A DNA stretch of 64,000 nt from Pseudomonas sp. PDM15 (GTDB lineage: Bacteria > Pseudomonadota > Gammaproteobacteria > Pseudomonadales > Pseudomonadaceae), in NCBI RefSeq assembly GCF_014851565.1, contig NZ_JACVAA010000003.1:62001-126000 (forward strand). The letters are read 5' to 3'. A model generated the notes under the pieces. It did not search any database, had not been told where the DNA came from, and saw nothing but the letters and a program-made list of their open reading frames with translations. This document shows positions 1 through 11,643 of this stretch, in pieces. The position numbers and the translations under genes are program-made. The stretch's first letter is position 1. Each line of letters starts with the position of its first letter.

Positions 1-590
1 TGGTGTTCGGCCCGGAAGGGCCGCTGAAGTCCGATTACCGCCGTTACAACATCGAGGGTGTCACCGCCGGCGACGACTACGCGGCCATGCATCAGGCGCT
101 GACCCGGCGCTTCAGCAAGCTCAAGGATGGCGAGGGCAAGCTGCCGGATATCCTCCTGGTCGACGGCGGCAAGGGGCAACTGGCCATGGCACGCGAGGTG
201 CTCCAGGAACTGGCGGTGCCGGAACTGATCCTGCTTGGTGTGGCCAAGGGAGTGACCCGCAAGCCGGGACTGGAAACCCTCTATCTGAACGATGCCGATC
301 ACGAGTTCACCCTGCCGGCCGATTCGCCAGCGTTGCACCTGATCCAGCAGATCCGCGACGAGGCGCACCGCTTCGCCATTACCGGCCACCGCGCCCGGCG
401 CGGCAAGGCGCGGCGCACCTCCAGCTTGGAGGATGTGGCAGGCATCGGACCCAAGCGCCGCCGCGAGCTGCTCAAGCACTTCGGTGGGCTGCAGGAGCTG
501 AATCGCGCCAGTGTCGAAGAAATCGCCAAGGCACCGGGTATCAGTAAAAAGCTCGCCGAGTCGATTTATGCGGCCCTGCACAGCGAGTAG
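1..590 (+). CDS. uvrC: UvrC excinuclease subunit C, C-terminal part (5' truncated by window edge)
   Basis: C-terminal ~195 residues of UvrC, the dual-incision nuclease of UvrABC nucleotide excision repair. The frame is already open at the first bases, so the true start lies upstream. The RNase H-like nuclease domain is recognised by [12 protein letters not shown] and [11 protein letters not shown]. It is followed by the basic [10 protein letters not shown] stretch and a tandem helix-hairpin-helix module ([18 protein letters not shown], then [16 protein letters not shown]) that binds DNA and is needed for 5' incision. It ends 33 bases before pgsA. In pseudomonads it normally follows gacA, which should lie just outside the window. 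Confidence 0.97.
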   Translation, partial: VFGPEGPLKSDYRRYNIEGVTAGDDYAAMHQALTRRFSKLKDGEGKLPDILLVDGGKGQLAMAREVLQELAVPELILLGVAKGVTRKPGLETLYLNDADHEFTLPADSPALHLIQQIRDEAHRFAITGHRARRGKARRTSSLEDVAGIGPKRRRELLKHFGGLQELNRASVEEIAKAPGISKKLAESIYAALHSE

Positions 591-623
591 AATGCGCGCT
601 CAACTCGCTGGCCAGTGGTCCCG

Positions 624-1184
624 ATGAACATCCCGAACCTGCTCACCGTACTGCGCGTCGCCCTGATTCCGGTCTTTATCCTGTTTTTCTATCTGCCGTT
701 CGCCTGGAGCTACTGGGCGGCCAGCGCGGTATTCGCCCTGGCGGCAGTGACCGACTGGTTCGACGGCTACCTGGCCCGTCGCTGGGAGCAGAGCACTCCA
801 TTCGGCGCCTTCCTCGATCCGGTGGCCGACAAGCTGATGGTGGCGGTGGCCCTGGTGTTGCTGGTGGAGGAGCACGCCAATCTATGGCTGACCCTGCCGG
901 CGGTGATCATCATCGGTCGCGAGATCGTCGTATCGGCACTGCGCGAATGGATGGCCGAGCTGGGCGCGCGCGCCCATGTGGCCGTATCCAACCTGGGTAA
1001 ATGGAAGACGGCGGCGCAGATGGTGGCGCTGGTGATCCTGCTGGGTAACCCGCCGCAGCTGACCATCTGGGTCGGCGGTGGCTATGTGCTGTTGATAATC
1101 GCGGCCGGCCTGACCCTGTGGTCCATGCTGCAGTACCTGCTGGCCGCCTGGCCGCACCTCAGCATTGATGCCGAAAAGAAATAA
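624..1184 (+). CDS. pgsA: CDP-diacylglycerol--glycerol-3-phosphate 3-phosphatidyltransferase
   Basis: Inner-membrane enzyme of the CDP-alcohol phosphatidyltransferase family. It transfers phosphatidate from CDP-diacylglycerol to glycerol-3-phosphate, the committed step to phosphatidylglycerol and cardiolipin. The family signature DG-x2-AR-x8-G-x3-D-x3-D is intact ([24 protein letters not shown] region, residues ~50-73). Several hydrophobic segments span the 186 residues. I chose the ATG at 624 ([11 protein letters not shown], the usual N-terminus) over a GTG three codons upstream. It lies between uvrC and a tRNA cluster, the common Pseudomonas arrangement. Confidence 0.97.
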   Translation: MNIPNLLTVLRVALIPVFILFFYLPFAWSYWAASAVFALAAVTDWFDGYLARRWEQSTPFGAFLDPVADKLMVAVALVLLVEEHANLWLTLPAVIIIGREIVVSALREWMAELGARAHVAVSNLGKWKTAAQMVALVILLGNPPQLTIWVGGGYVLLIIAAGLTLWSMLQYLLAAWPHLSIDAEKK

Positions 1185-1203
1185 AGTTTTTTGAATCAAG
1201 GGG

Positions 1204-1231
1204 TTGACGCGGCGTTTCGAATCTATAGAAT
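1204..1231 (+). promoter_or_regulatory. Sigma-70 promoter of tRNA-Gly/tRNA-Cys unit
   Basis: A -35 element TTGACG (1204-1209) and a -10 element TAGAAT (1226-1231) are separated by 16 bases and precede the mature tRNA-Gly by 18 bases. The sequence after the -10 box is GC-rich (tgcgcccg), the type of discriminator found at stable-RNA promoters under stringent control. Assignment is by eye from consensus. Confidence 0.75.
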
Positions 1232-1249
1232 TGCGCCCGTCACCAAGAC

Positions 1250-1325
<76 letters not shown>

Positions 1326-1338
1326 ATTTGTTGACGTT

Positions 1339-1358
1339 GACGCCGCTTTTGCGGCGTC
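1339..1358 (+). other. Spacer hairpin between tRNA-Gly and tRNA-Cys
   Basis: A perfect 8-bp stem (GACGCCGC / GCGGCGTC) with a TTTT loop lies in the 42-base spacer. It is followed by TTCGTTT, too interrupted for a strong terminator. It may be a processing structure or a weak attenuator. Confidence 0.5.
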
Positions 1359-1367
1359 TTCGTTTGA

Positions 1368-1441
1368 GGCCGATTAGCAGAGTGGTTATGCAGCGGATTG
1401 CAAATCCGCGTACATCGGTTCGATTCCGGTATCGGCCTCCA
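1368..1441 (+). tRNA. tRNA-Cys (anticodon GCA)
   Basis: A 74-nt cloverleaf with acceptor arms GGCCGAT / ATCGGCC, discriminator T and encoded CCA (1439-1441). The anticodon stem is GCGGA/TCCGC with loop TTGCAAA, giving GCA at 1400-1402. It is co-transcribed with tRNA-Gly. Confidence 0.97.
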
Positions 1442-1447
1442 CTATAG

Positions 1448-1487
1448 AAAAGCCCCGTAGATCATTGATCTACGGGGCTTTTTCTTT
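1448..1487 (+). terminator. Intrinsic terminator after tRNA-Cys
   Basis: A 13-bp perfect stem (arms 1451-1463 and 1467-1479) with a 3-base loop is followed by a T-rich tract. It closes the Gly-Cys unit, so tRNA-Leu needs its own promoter. Confidence 0.92.
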
Positions 1488-1510
1488 GCAGTACCGGCAG
1501 TTCTACAATC

Positions 1511-1539
1511 TTGCCGGGCTGGCGTGGGCTGTATATAGT
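1511..1539 (+). promoter_or_regulatory. Promoter of tRNA-Leu
   Basis: TTGCCG (1511-1516) and TATAGT (1534-1539) are 17 bases apart and sit 25 bases before the tRNA. A GC-rich discriminator (ccagccctcgc) follows. It lies downstream of the terminator that isolates this tRNA. Confidence 0.65.
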
Positions 1540-1564
1540 CCAGCCCTCGCTTCACAGTGCTACC

Positions 1565-1651
1565 GCCCGAATGGCGAAATCGGTAGACGCAGGGGACTTA
1601 AAATCCCTCGCCAGCAATGGCATGCCGGTTCGAGTCCGGCTTCGGGCACCA
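1565..1651 (+). tRNA. tRNA-Leu (anticodon TAA)
   Basis: An 87-nt class II tRNA with a long variable arm. Acceptor arms are GCCCGAA / TTCGGGC with encoded ACCA at the end. The anticodon loop CTTAAAA gives anticodon UAA (1599-1601). The T-arm is GCCGGTTCGAGTCCGGC. Confidence 0.97.
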
Positions 1652-1667
1652 TCTTTTCCTGGACACC

Positions 1668-1904
1668 TCAGCTTTCATGCTGCCGAGCTGCTTCGGCTCC
1701 CGCCGCGGTCAGTTTGAAGGGATCGCTCCAGTCCGCTTCCGCTTTCCTGTCCTGAATCAGCCCGCGCGCCTGTAGCTCGACAAGGGCCTCGGCGACCACG
1801 CGCTCGCCGCGATAGTTGTCGAGAATCTCCTTGCCCAGGCCGCCAGGCCCGGCGTGTAGCAGGCGGGTCAGTATTTCTTGCTCAAGTTCCTGATCGATTG
1901 CCAT
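1668..1904 (-). CDS. Small conserved-looking hypothetical protein (78 aa)
   Basis: Function not recognised. It encodes 78 residues beginning MAIDQELEQEILTRLL, largely helical and charged, with the flow helix / helix / LxxRGLI turn / LTAAG that resembles a small winged-helix module. The start is well supported by GAGGTGA seven bases upstream on the minus strand. It is transcribed towards tRNA-Leu, ending 17 bases from it. Confidence 0.75.
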   Translation of the reverse strand: MAIDQELEQEILTRLLHAGPGGLGKEILDNYRGERVVAEALVELQARGLIQDRKAEADWSDPFKLTAAGAEAARQHES

Positions 1905-2329
1905 GGTTCACCTCGCAAGGGTTTGCCGTGAACGGGCACGCCGCGTCCAGCGATGGCCAGATTTATGCGCCCGGATGCACTACTGACTCGCCGTTGGCGT
2001 CGATGATTCCAGCAATCTGCTGTCGGGCAAGGAGGAGGGGCTTTGGGGCGGTCACCCCGGCTGGCGCGCCGCTGGACGTTTGCCAGGCAAAAGAAACCCG
2101 GCGCTAGGCCGGGTTAGAAATGGCATTCATGGAGTATCACGACGCCACTCTGTGCCTCTCGATGTGAAAAGAATGTGAAGGGAAAAGCTCGGTTGAAAAC
2201 CCTGAGTGTGATTGCTTGGTGTGGCTCTGCAATTTAGGTGCAACCCGCGCCAAGCCAAGCGGCTCCAAACAGAACGGCGCCGCCGTATGCTACAGCTGAT
2301 GTGCGGCCACGTGGCCGAAGGAGAGAAGA
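1905..2329. other. 425-bp intergenic region with orphan hairpin and direct repeats
   Basis: I see no convincing gene here. A short plus-strand open frame at 1898-2107 has no ribosome-binding site and poor composition. The region holds a hairpin at 2095-2115 and a pair of ATGTGAA direct repeats (2162-2168 and 2173-2179) with an 11-base period, in front of the MAPEG gene. Confidence 0.6.
2087..2115 (-). terminator. Minus-strand intrinsic terminator with no visible upstream gene
   Basis: An 8-bp stem (2095-2102 / 2108-2115) is followed, read on the minus strand, by TTTCTTTT. No minus-strand gene is apparent between 2116 and the divergent MAPEG gene at 2330. Confidence 0.6.
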
Positions 2330-2740
2330 ATGAGCATTCCGTTCTGGTGTGTCTTTATCGCTGCTTTGCTGATCTACGCTGCCAAGCTGCCCGTCGCTCG
2401 GGCAATGAACGCCGAGTCCGGCGGTTACGACAATCACAACCCACGGGCCCAGCAGGCGCGTCTCACTGGCCTGGGGGCCCGCGCGTATGCGGCGCATCTC
2501 AATAGCATCGAGATGTTCCCGCTGTTCGCCGCCGGGGTGCTGATGGCCCATACCACCGAGGTGTTCGGTTGGTGGGTGGACCTGCTGGCGATCCTGTTCA
2601 TCGTTACCCGCGTGCTCTATCTGTTGTTCTACTGGCGCGATCTGGCCTGGCAGCGCTCCATGGTCTGGACCGTCGGCCTGGTCTGCTGCCTGTTGCTGAT
2701 GCTCAGCCCGGCGATACGCTGGCTGCTGGTGATGCCCTGA
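2330..2740 (+). CDS. MAPEG family membrane protein
   Basis: A 136-residue protein with four hydrophobic segments typical of the MAPEG family (microsomal glutathione transferase / eicosanoid metabolism), which in bacteria are uncharacterised or glutathione-transferase-like inner-membrane proteins. The conserved loop RAQQARLTGLGARAYAAHLN and the following N-x-x-E (NSIEMFPLF) fit the glutathione-binding region. A good AGGAGAGAAG site precedes the ATG. It is followed by a bidirectional terminator shared with the convergent lipoprotein gene. Substrate unknown. Confidence 0.88.
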   Translation: MSIPFWCVFIAALLIYAAKLPVARAMNAESGGYDNHNPRAQQARLTGLGARAYAAHLNSIEMFPLFAAGVLMAHTTEVFGWWVDLLAILFIVTRVLYLLFYWRDLAWQRSMVWTVGLVCCLLLMLSPAIRWLLVMP

Positions 2741-2745
2741 AACGA

Positions 2746-2770
2746 ACAAGGCCCGCATTGCGGGCCTTGT
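2746..2770. terminator. Bidirectional terminator
   Basis: An 11-bp perfect inverted repeat ACAAGGCCCGC / GCGGGCCTTGT with a 3-base loop lies between the convergent MAPEG and lipoprotein genes. Confidence 0.8.
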
Positions 2771-2788
2771 GCTGAAACGCTGGAGAGC

Positions 2789-3079
2789 TTACTGACCGTC
2801 GACGGCGTCCTTGGCCTCGTCACCGGCATCCTGGATGGCTTCGCCCGCGTCATCAGCGGCTTCCTGTAGCTTCTCGCCGGTGGTGGGCTCATGGCCGGTG
2901 GCCTGGTCGACCTTCTTCTCCATGGCCTCGCCAGTGTCTTCGGCGGCATCACCGAGCGACTCCATGGCTTCGGACACGTTTTCCTTGGCGGATTCCATCT
3001 TGTCTTCTGGCGTCTTCTCGCAGGCGCTCAGGCCGAGGGCCAGGGCAAGAAGCAGGGCATAGGTGAGGGGCTTTTGCAC
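2789..3079 (-). CDS. Small helical lipoprotein, paralogue of its upstream neighbour
   Basis: A 96-residue predicted lipoprotein with signal peptide MQKPLTYALLLALALG and lipobox LSAC. The mature part is low-complexity, acidic and Ala/Glu-rich (ESAKENVSEAMESLGDAAED), probably a long amphipathic helix. The start is GTG (3077-3079) behind AAGGAG. It shares the signal sequence MQKxLxYAL and the CxKxxEDK start of the mature part with the gene at 3203-3469, so the two look like a tandem duplication. Function unknown. A structural or stress-linked envelope role is only a guess. Confidence 0.85.
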   Translation of the reverse strand: MQKPLTYALLLALALGLSACEKTPEDKMESAKENVSEAMESLGDAAEDTGEAMEKKVDQATGHEPTTGEKLQEAADDAGEAIQDAGDEAKDAVDGQ

Positions 3080-3167
3080 GGTTGGATCTCCTTGTCGATG
3101 CGGATGCTGTAGTACTGCATCCGTATCGCTTGGAGCGGAGCGGCGCGCCTAAGTTCCTGGCGCACCG

Positions 3168-3191
3168 ATGCCTGCGGGCGAGCCGCAGGCA
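3168..3191 (-). other. Hairpin between the two lipoprotein genes
   Basis: An inverted repeat ATGCCTGCGG / CCGCAGGCAT follows the upstream lipoprotein gene on the minus strand. It has no T tract, so it is at best a weak terminator or an mRNA 3'-end stabiliser. Confidence 0.45.
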
Positions 3192-3202
3192 TCGGGCAAG
3201 CG

Positions 3203-3469
3203 TTATTGCTGTTGCTGGCCAGCGGGCGGCGGAGCAGGAATGGTGGGCTGTGTCGGAGCGGCCTCGTTGTTTTCCTCGGCGCGTTCCTGCGCTGCCTCTT
3301 CCGCCGCGCGGGCGGCGTCGTTGCTATGCTCGGCGGCGTCGTTCATCGACTCCTGGGCTTCAGACTGGGCTTCGCGGGCCTCTTCGGCCTTGTCCTCCGA
3401 CGGTTTGTCGCAGGCGGCGAGACCGAGCGTGGCGGCGAGCATGAGCGCATAGGCGAGTGATTTCTGCAT
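3203..3469 (-). CDS. Small helical lipoprotein (88 aa)
   Basis: The start at 3467-3469 (MQKSLAYALMLAATLGLAAC) gives a clean lipoprotein signal with lipobox LAAC and a GAGGAG ribosome-binding site. An upstream in-frame start would bury the signal peptide. The mature protein is an Ala/Glu-rich helix ending in a proline- and glutamine-rich tail (APTQPTIPAPPPAGQQQQ). It is a paralogue of the 2789-3079 gene in tandem. No catalytic motif is visible and the function is unknown. Confidence 0.85.
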   Translation of the reverse strand: MQKSLAYALMLAATLGLAACDKPSEDKAEEAREAQSEAQESMNDAAEHSNDAARAAEEAAQERAEENNEAAPTQPTIPAPPPAGQQQQ

Positions 3470-3606
3470 GAGCTGTTTCTCCTCGTGGATGAAGGCCATC
3501 ACTGCTTCGAGGCGCAGCCGTTGGCGATGGTTCAGACTGTTTTTTACCGCGGCCGGCAGCGACGCTATCATGCGTGGCTTTTCCGCATCGCCACGAGGTA
3601 CCGACG

Positions 3607-4068
3607 ATGAGTGATAACCCTGTTCTTGAGCGCGCCCAGCGCTTCCTGTCGGCCCTGCGCCACTGCCAGGTCCTGGGCCTGAGCGTGCATCAGGCCAAGC
3701 CTGAGGGACTGACCCTGCGCCTGCCGTACAGCACGCAGATCATCGGCAACCCAGAGTCCGGCGTGATCCACGGCGGTGCCATCACCACGCTGATGGACAC
3801 CACCTGCGGCATCTCCACCGTCTGCGTGCTGCCGGAATTCGAGATCTGCCCAACCCTCGACCTGCGCATCGACTACATGCGCCCGGCCGCGCCGCACAAG
3901 GACGTCTACGGCTTCGCCGAATGCTACCGGGTCACCGAGAACGTCATCTTCACCCGTGGTTATGCCTACCAGGACAACCCTGACGAGCCGATCGCTCATG
4001 TGGTCGGTGCCTTCATGCGCATGGGCAAGCCGACCGATCTCAAGGCCGGCGCCAAGGGAGGTGCCTGA
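3607..4068 (+). CDS. PaaI-type hot-dog thioesterase (first of a pair)
   Basis: A 153-residue acyl-CoA thioesterase family protein (PaaI/4HBT hot-dog fold). The hot-dog signature NPESGVIHGGAITTLMDTTCG carries the HGG turn and the catalytic Asp on the central helix. The ATG at 3607 is preferred over one 11 codons upstream because GAGGT precedes it. It overlaps the next gene by one base (TGATG), so the two are translationally coupled and may form a heteromer. The acyl substrate cannot be read from sequence. Confidence 0.88.
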   Translation: MSDNPVLERAQRFLSALRHCQVLGLSVHQAKPEGLTLRLPYSTQIIGNPESGVIHGGAITTLMDTTCGISTVCVLPEFEICPTLDLRIDYMRPAAPHKDVYGFAECYRVTENVIFTRGYAYQDNPDEPIAHVVGAFMRMGKPTDLKAGAKGGA

Positions 4069-4514
4069 TGACCGCGCTCAATCTGAATACCCTGGTGCGC
4101 CAGGCGCACGAGAAGAACGACTACGACGCGCTGCTCAGCCTGATTCCCTACGCCAAGCTGATCGGCATCGAGTGTCTGCGCCTGGGCGACGACATGGTGT
4201 TCCGCTTGCCGGCGAACAAGGACAACATCGGCAACCCGACCCTGCCGGCGCTACACGGCGGAGTGATCGCTGGCTTCATGGAACATGCCGCCATGCTCCA
4301 TTTGCTGATGTTCATGGGTATTCCACATTTGCCGAAAATCATCGACTTCTCGATAGATTACCTGCGCGCCGGTCATTATCGTGACACCTACGCCCAGTGC
4401 CAGGTCTGGCGTCAGGGCCGGCGGGTGGCCAACGTCGCCATCACGGCCTGGCAGACCAGCCAGAGCGAACCCATCGCCACGGCCCGTGCGCACTTCAAGG
4501 TCGACGAACCCTGA
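4068..4514 (+). CDS. PaaI-type hot-dog thioesterase (second of a pair)
   Basis: A 148-residue hot-dog protein, paralogous to the upstream gene and coupled to it by a TGATG overlap. The signature is NPTLPALHGGVIAGFMEHAA. The helix residue that is Asp in the neighbour is Glu here (FMEHAA), which may alter activity or leave this as a partner subunit. It ends 39 bases before the next gene. Confidence 0.86.
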   Translation: MTALNLNTLVRQAHEKNDYDALLSLIPYAKLIGIECLRLGDDMVFRLPANKDNIGNPTLPALHGGVIAGFMEHAAMLHLLMFMGIPHLPKIIDFSIDYLRAGHYRDTYAQCQVWRQGRRVANVAITAWQTSQSEPIATARAHFKVDEP

Positions 4515-4553
4515 GGGCGCGGCGGGTCATCGCATAACAACAAGGAATACCGA

Positions 4554-5804
4554 ATGGATGCGCTGTTGATCCTCGGCGGCCTGCTGCTGATTCTCGCCGG
4601 CCTGGTCTGGCTGGTGATGCGAGCCTTCTCCACCAGCCTGCTGTGGGGCTGGGGCAGCCTGATCCCGCCGATCACCCTGATCTATGTGCTGCGCCACTGG
4701 CGTACCGCGCGCAAGGCCGTCGGCCTGGTGGCGCTGGGGGTGATCCCGCTGGTGGTGGGCATGGTGCTGATGGCCAGCCAGGACGCGGCGCGCCTGGAAG
4801 CGATCCTCAGCCTGCGCTGGCTCAAGGAGCAACCCAAGGCCCCGGCCGAACTGGCGATCCGCCTGCACGGCGAGCTTGACGGCCAGCCGTTCAACCCGCA
4901 GTACGCCGAGTTGATCGATGGCGTGCTGAGCCTGCGCGAAGGCGAGGACTTCTTCGCCCGCCGCGAGGTGACCATTCGCCTGCCGCAGGCGCAGAAGGCG
5001 CCGATCAAGCTGGATGTGCTGCCGGAAGATGCCGGCCGGCTGCCGGAAGTGGAGATCAGCTGGCTGTTGCCTGAGCAGGACCTGCCCGAGGCCCGCCGCC
5101 TGAGCAAGGGCTACACCCTCCACCTGGACCTGCAGGCGCTGCCGCCCAACAAGCTGCAGGGCGACTTCCACCTGGTTCTACCGCCGGCATTCAAGACCAG
5201 CCTGAGCGGCAATTTGGAGCTATTTTCCGATCGCCTGCGCTACAAGGACGGCCGCCTGGACGCCCAGTTCGACTCGCGCGAGACCCTGGCCAAGGTGATC
5301 GACGATTACCTGCAACGCCGCTTCGCCACTCGCCTGGTACAACTGGCCGAGTTGCCGGAGGTGACCTTCCCGGCCAGCGTTATTCCGCTGGCGGTGCAGG
5401 CGCGGGTCAATGGCGAGGCGCAGAACCTGGAGCTGGTGCTGGAGAAGGGCGCCCGTGGCTGGCAGGTGCAGGGCGATCATTACCCGGCGCTGGCCGAGCC
5501 GCGTGCCGCCGAGCCGGCCAAGCCGGCGCCCGAGGCCGAACCTGAGGTGGCGCAGACCGGCCGGCCGGCGCTGGATCGTCGCCAGCGTTTCTCCCTGCCG
5601 CGGTTGCAACGCAATCCGGAGCAGTACCGCAACCTCAGCATGCGCGTGAGCAAGGCCGCTGGCGGTACGGTGGAAGGGCGCTTCGTCGGCGTGGACGGCG
5701 ACGGCAGCATTCGCCTGAGCCAGCAGCTGGGCGGAGGCGGTGGCCAGGCCAGCTTCAGTTTCAAGCCGGACGAGATCGGCAAAATCGAATTGCTTGAGCC
5801 GTAG
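4554..5804 (+). CDS. Conserved-type membrane protein of unknown function (416 aa)
   Basis: Not recognised. Three hydrophobic segments lie in the first ~75 residues (LLILGGLLLILAG, IPPITLIYVL, ALGVIPLVVGMVLMA). A large, probably periplasmic part without enzyme motifs follows (residues ~85-330), then an Ala/Pro-rich linker (EPRAAEPAKPAPEAEPE) and a short C-terminal beta-rich domain ending in a Gly-rich loop (LGGGGGQ) and EIGKIELLEP. Composition is that of core genes, with AAGGA upstream of the ATG. Confidence 0.8.
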   Translation: MDALLILGGLLLILAGLVWLVMRAFSTSLLWGWGSLIPPITLIYVLRHWRTARKAVGLVALGVIPLVVGMVLMASQDAARLEAILSLRWLKEQPKAPAELAIRLHGELDGQPFNPQYAELIDGVLSLREGEDFFARREVTIRLPQAQKAPIKLDVLPEDAGRLPEVEISWLLPEQDLPEARRLSKGYTLHLDLQALPPNKLQGDFHLVLPPAFKTSLSGNLELFSDRLRYKDGRLDAQFDSRETLAKVIDDYLQRRFATRLVQLAELPEVTFPASVIPLAVQARVNGEAQNLELVLEKGARGWQVQGDHYPALAEPRAAEPAKPAPEAEPEVAQTGRPALDRRQRFSLPRLQRNPEQYRNLSMRVSKAAGGTVEGRFVGVDGDGSIRLSQQLGGGGGQASFSFKPDEIGKIELLEP

Positions 5805-5819
5805 TTGTAAACCTAGCCC

Positions 5820-5847
5820 CTTGAAATCCCTCACGAACTCCCCATCT
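5820..5847 (+). promoter_or_regulatory. Sigma-32 heat-shock promoter of htpG
   Basis: CTTGAAA (5820-5826), a 13-base spacer and CCCCATCT (5840-5847) match the heat-shock sigma factor consensus CTTGAAA-N11-16-CCCCATNT exactly. It lies 54 bases before the htpG start codon. Confidence 0.9.
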
Positions 5848-5901
5848 GTATGACATCCGCCGCAATGGTGCGGCCTGTCATGCATGTGGAGTTCGACGAC
5901 C

Positions 5902-7806
5902 ATGAGTGTGGAAACTCAAAAAGAAACCCTGGGCTTCCAGACCGAAGTGAAGCAACTGCTTCACTTGATGATCCATTCCTTGTATTCCAACAAGGAAATC
6001 TTCCTCCGTGAGCTGATCTCCAACGCCTCCGACGCTGCCGACAAGCTGCGCTTCGAGGCGCTGGCCAAGCCGGAGCTGCTGGAAGGCGGCGCCGAGCTGA
6101 AGATCCGACTCAGCTTCGACAAGGACGCCAAGACCGTCACCCTCGAAGACAACGGCATCGGCATGAGCCGCGAGGAAGTGATCGCGCACCTCGGCACCAT
6201 CGCCAAGTCCGGCACCGCCGACTTCATGAAGAACCTCACCGGTGACCAGAAGAAGGACTCGCACCTGATCGGTCAGTTCGGCGTGGGCTTCTATTCGGCC
6301 TTTATCGTCGCCGACCAGGTCGACGTATTCACCCGTCGTGCCGGCAGCCCGGCCAGCGAAGGCGTGCACTGGTCGTCGAAGGGTGAGGGCGACTTCGAGG
6401 TCGCCACCATCGACAAGGCCGAGCGCGGCACCCGTATCGTCCTGCACTTGAAGAGTGGCGAAGAAGAGTTCGCCGACGGCTGGCGCCTGCGCAACGTGGT
6501 CAAGAAGTACTCTGACCACATCGCCCTGCCGATCGAACTGCCCAAGGAATTTCACGGCGAGGAGAAAGACAAGCCGGCCGAGCCCGAGTGGGAGACCGTC
6601 AACCGCGCCAGCGCGCTGTGGACCCGCGCCCGCACCGAGGTCAAGGACGAGGAGTATCAGGAGTTCTACAAGCACGTCGCCCATGACTTCGAGAACCCGC
6701 TGAGCTGGAGCCACAACAAGGTTGAGGGCAAGCTGGAATACACCTCGCTGCTCTACGTGCCGGGCCGCGCGCCGTTCGACCTGTATCAGCGTGAAGCGCC
6801 GAAGGGCCTGAAGCTGTATGTGCAGCGCGTATTCATCATGGACCAGGCCGACGAGTTCCTGCCGCTGTACCTGCGCTTCATCAAGGGCGTGGTCGACTCC
6901 AACGACCTGTCGCTGAACGTCTCCCGCGAGATCCTGCAGAAGGACCCGGTGATCGACTCGATGAAGTCGGCGCTGACCAAGCGCGTGCTGGACATGCTGG
7001 AGAAGCTGGCGAAGAACGAGCCCGAGCAGTACAAGCAGTTCTGGAAAGCCTTCGGCCAGGTTCTCAAGGAAGGTCCGGCGGAAGACTTCGCCAACAAGGA
7101 GAAGATCGCCGGCCTGCTGCGCTTCGCCTCCACTCAGGGCGACGACGGCGAGCAGACCGTGGGCCTGGCCGAGTACATCGGGCGCATGAAGGAAGGCCAG
7201 GACAAGATCTATTTCCTCACCGGCGAGACCTTCGCGCAGATCAAGAACAGCCCGCACCTGGAGGTCTTCCGCAAGAAAGGCATCGAGGTACTGCTGCTCA
7301 CCGATCGCATCGACGAGTGGCTGATGAGCTACCTGACCGAGTTTGACGGCAAGCACTTCGTCGACGTGGCGCGTGGCGACCTGGATTTGGGCAAGCTGGA
7401 CTCGGAAGAGGACAAGAAGGCCCAGGAAGAAGTGGCCAAGGCCAAGGAAGGGTTGCTGGAGCGCCTCAAGGGCGCGCTGGGCGAGCAGGTCGCCGAGGTG
7501 CGCGTGTCGCATCGCCTGACCGACTCGCCGGCGATCCTCGCCATCGGCGAACAGGACCTGGGCCTGCAGATGCGGCAGATCCTCGAGGCCAGCGGGCAGA
7601 AAGTGCCGGACGCTAAGCCGATCTTCGAGATCAACCCGCAGCACCCGCTGATCGAGAAGCTGGATGGCGAGGCCGACGAAGACCGTTTCGCCGACCTGTC
7701 GCACATCCTCTTCGACCAGGCCGCCCTGGCCGCCGGCGACAGCCTGAAGGACCCGGCCGCCTATGTGCAGCGCCTGAACAAGCTGCTGGTCGAGCTTTCC
7801 GCCTGA
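5902..7806 (+). CDS. htpG: Hsp90-family chaperone HtpG
   Basis: Cytosolic ATP-dependent chaperone of 634 residues, the usual bacterial length. The N-terminal GHKL ATPase shows [24 protein letters not shown] and [11 protein letters not shown]. The middle domain carries [21 protein letters not shown] and [10 protein letters not shown]. The C-terminal dimerisation domain ends [10 protein letters not shown]. The start at 5902 ([13 protein letters not shown]) matches the family N-terminus and is preceded by GGAG; an in-frame ATG six codons upstream is less likely. It is heat-shock controlled through the promoter at 5820 and closed by the terminator at 7821. Confidence 0.98.
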   Translation: MSVETQKETLGFQTEVKQLLHLMIHSLYSNKEIFLRELISNASDAADKLRFEALAKPELLEGGAELKIRLSFDKDAKTVTLEDNGIGMSREEVIAHLGTIAKSGTADFMKNLTGDQKKDSHLIGQFGVGFYSAFIVADQVDVFTRRAGSPASEGVHWSSKGEGDFEVATIDKAERGTRIVLHLKSGEEEFADGWRLRNVVKKYSDHIALPIELPKEFHGEEKDKPAEPEWETVNRASALWTRARTEVKDEEYQEFYKHVAHDFENPLSWSHNKVEGKLEYTSLLYVPGRAPFDLYQREAPKGLKLYVQRVFIMDQADEFLPLYLRFIKGVVDSNDLSLNVSREILQKDPVIDSMKSALTKRVLDMLEKLAKNEPEQYKQFWKAFGQVLKEGPAEDFANKEKIAGLLRFASTQGDDGEQTVGLAEYIGRMKEGQDKIYFLTGETFAQIKNSPHLEVFRKKGIEVLLLTDRIDEWLMSYLTEFDGKHFVDVARGDLDLGKLDSEEDKKAQEEVAKAKEGLLERLKGALGEQVAEVRVSHRLTDSPAILAIGEQDLGLQMRQILEASGQKVPDAKPIFEINPQHPLIEKLDGEADEDRFADLSHILFDQAALAAGDSLKDPAAYVQRLNKLLVELSA

Positions 7807-7820
7807 TTCGCAGTGGTGAC

Positions 7821-7847
7821 GAAAAGCCCGCTTCGGCGGGCTTTTTC
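7821..7847 (+). terminator. htpG terminator
   Basis: Stem AAAAGCCCGC / GCGGGCTTTT with a TTCG tetraloop and terminal T run. Confidence 0.92.
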
Positions 7848-7980
7848 ATGCCTGCCATCCGGCGGGAGGCAGTAGAAAGCGCTGGAGCTTGGGTGATGGT
7901 GGCTATTTAATGGCCATCTAAAGAGCTGCGGCCCAGCGCCGATATGCTTCTGCCTGCCTAACTTGCCGTTGCCGCCCCGC

Positions 7981-11639
<3,659 letters not shown>

Positions 11640-11643
<4 letters not shown>

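Noticed and set aside
1898..2107. Short plus-strand frame after the 78-aa gene
   Set aside because: No ribosome-binding site, odd composition, and it overlaps the start of the supported minus-strand gene.
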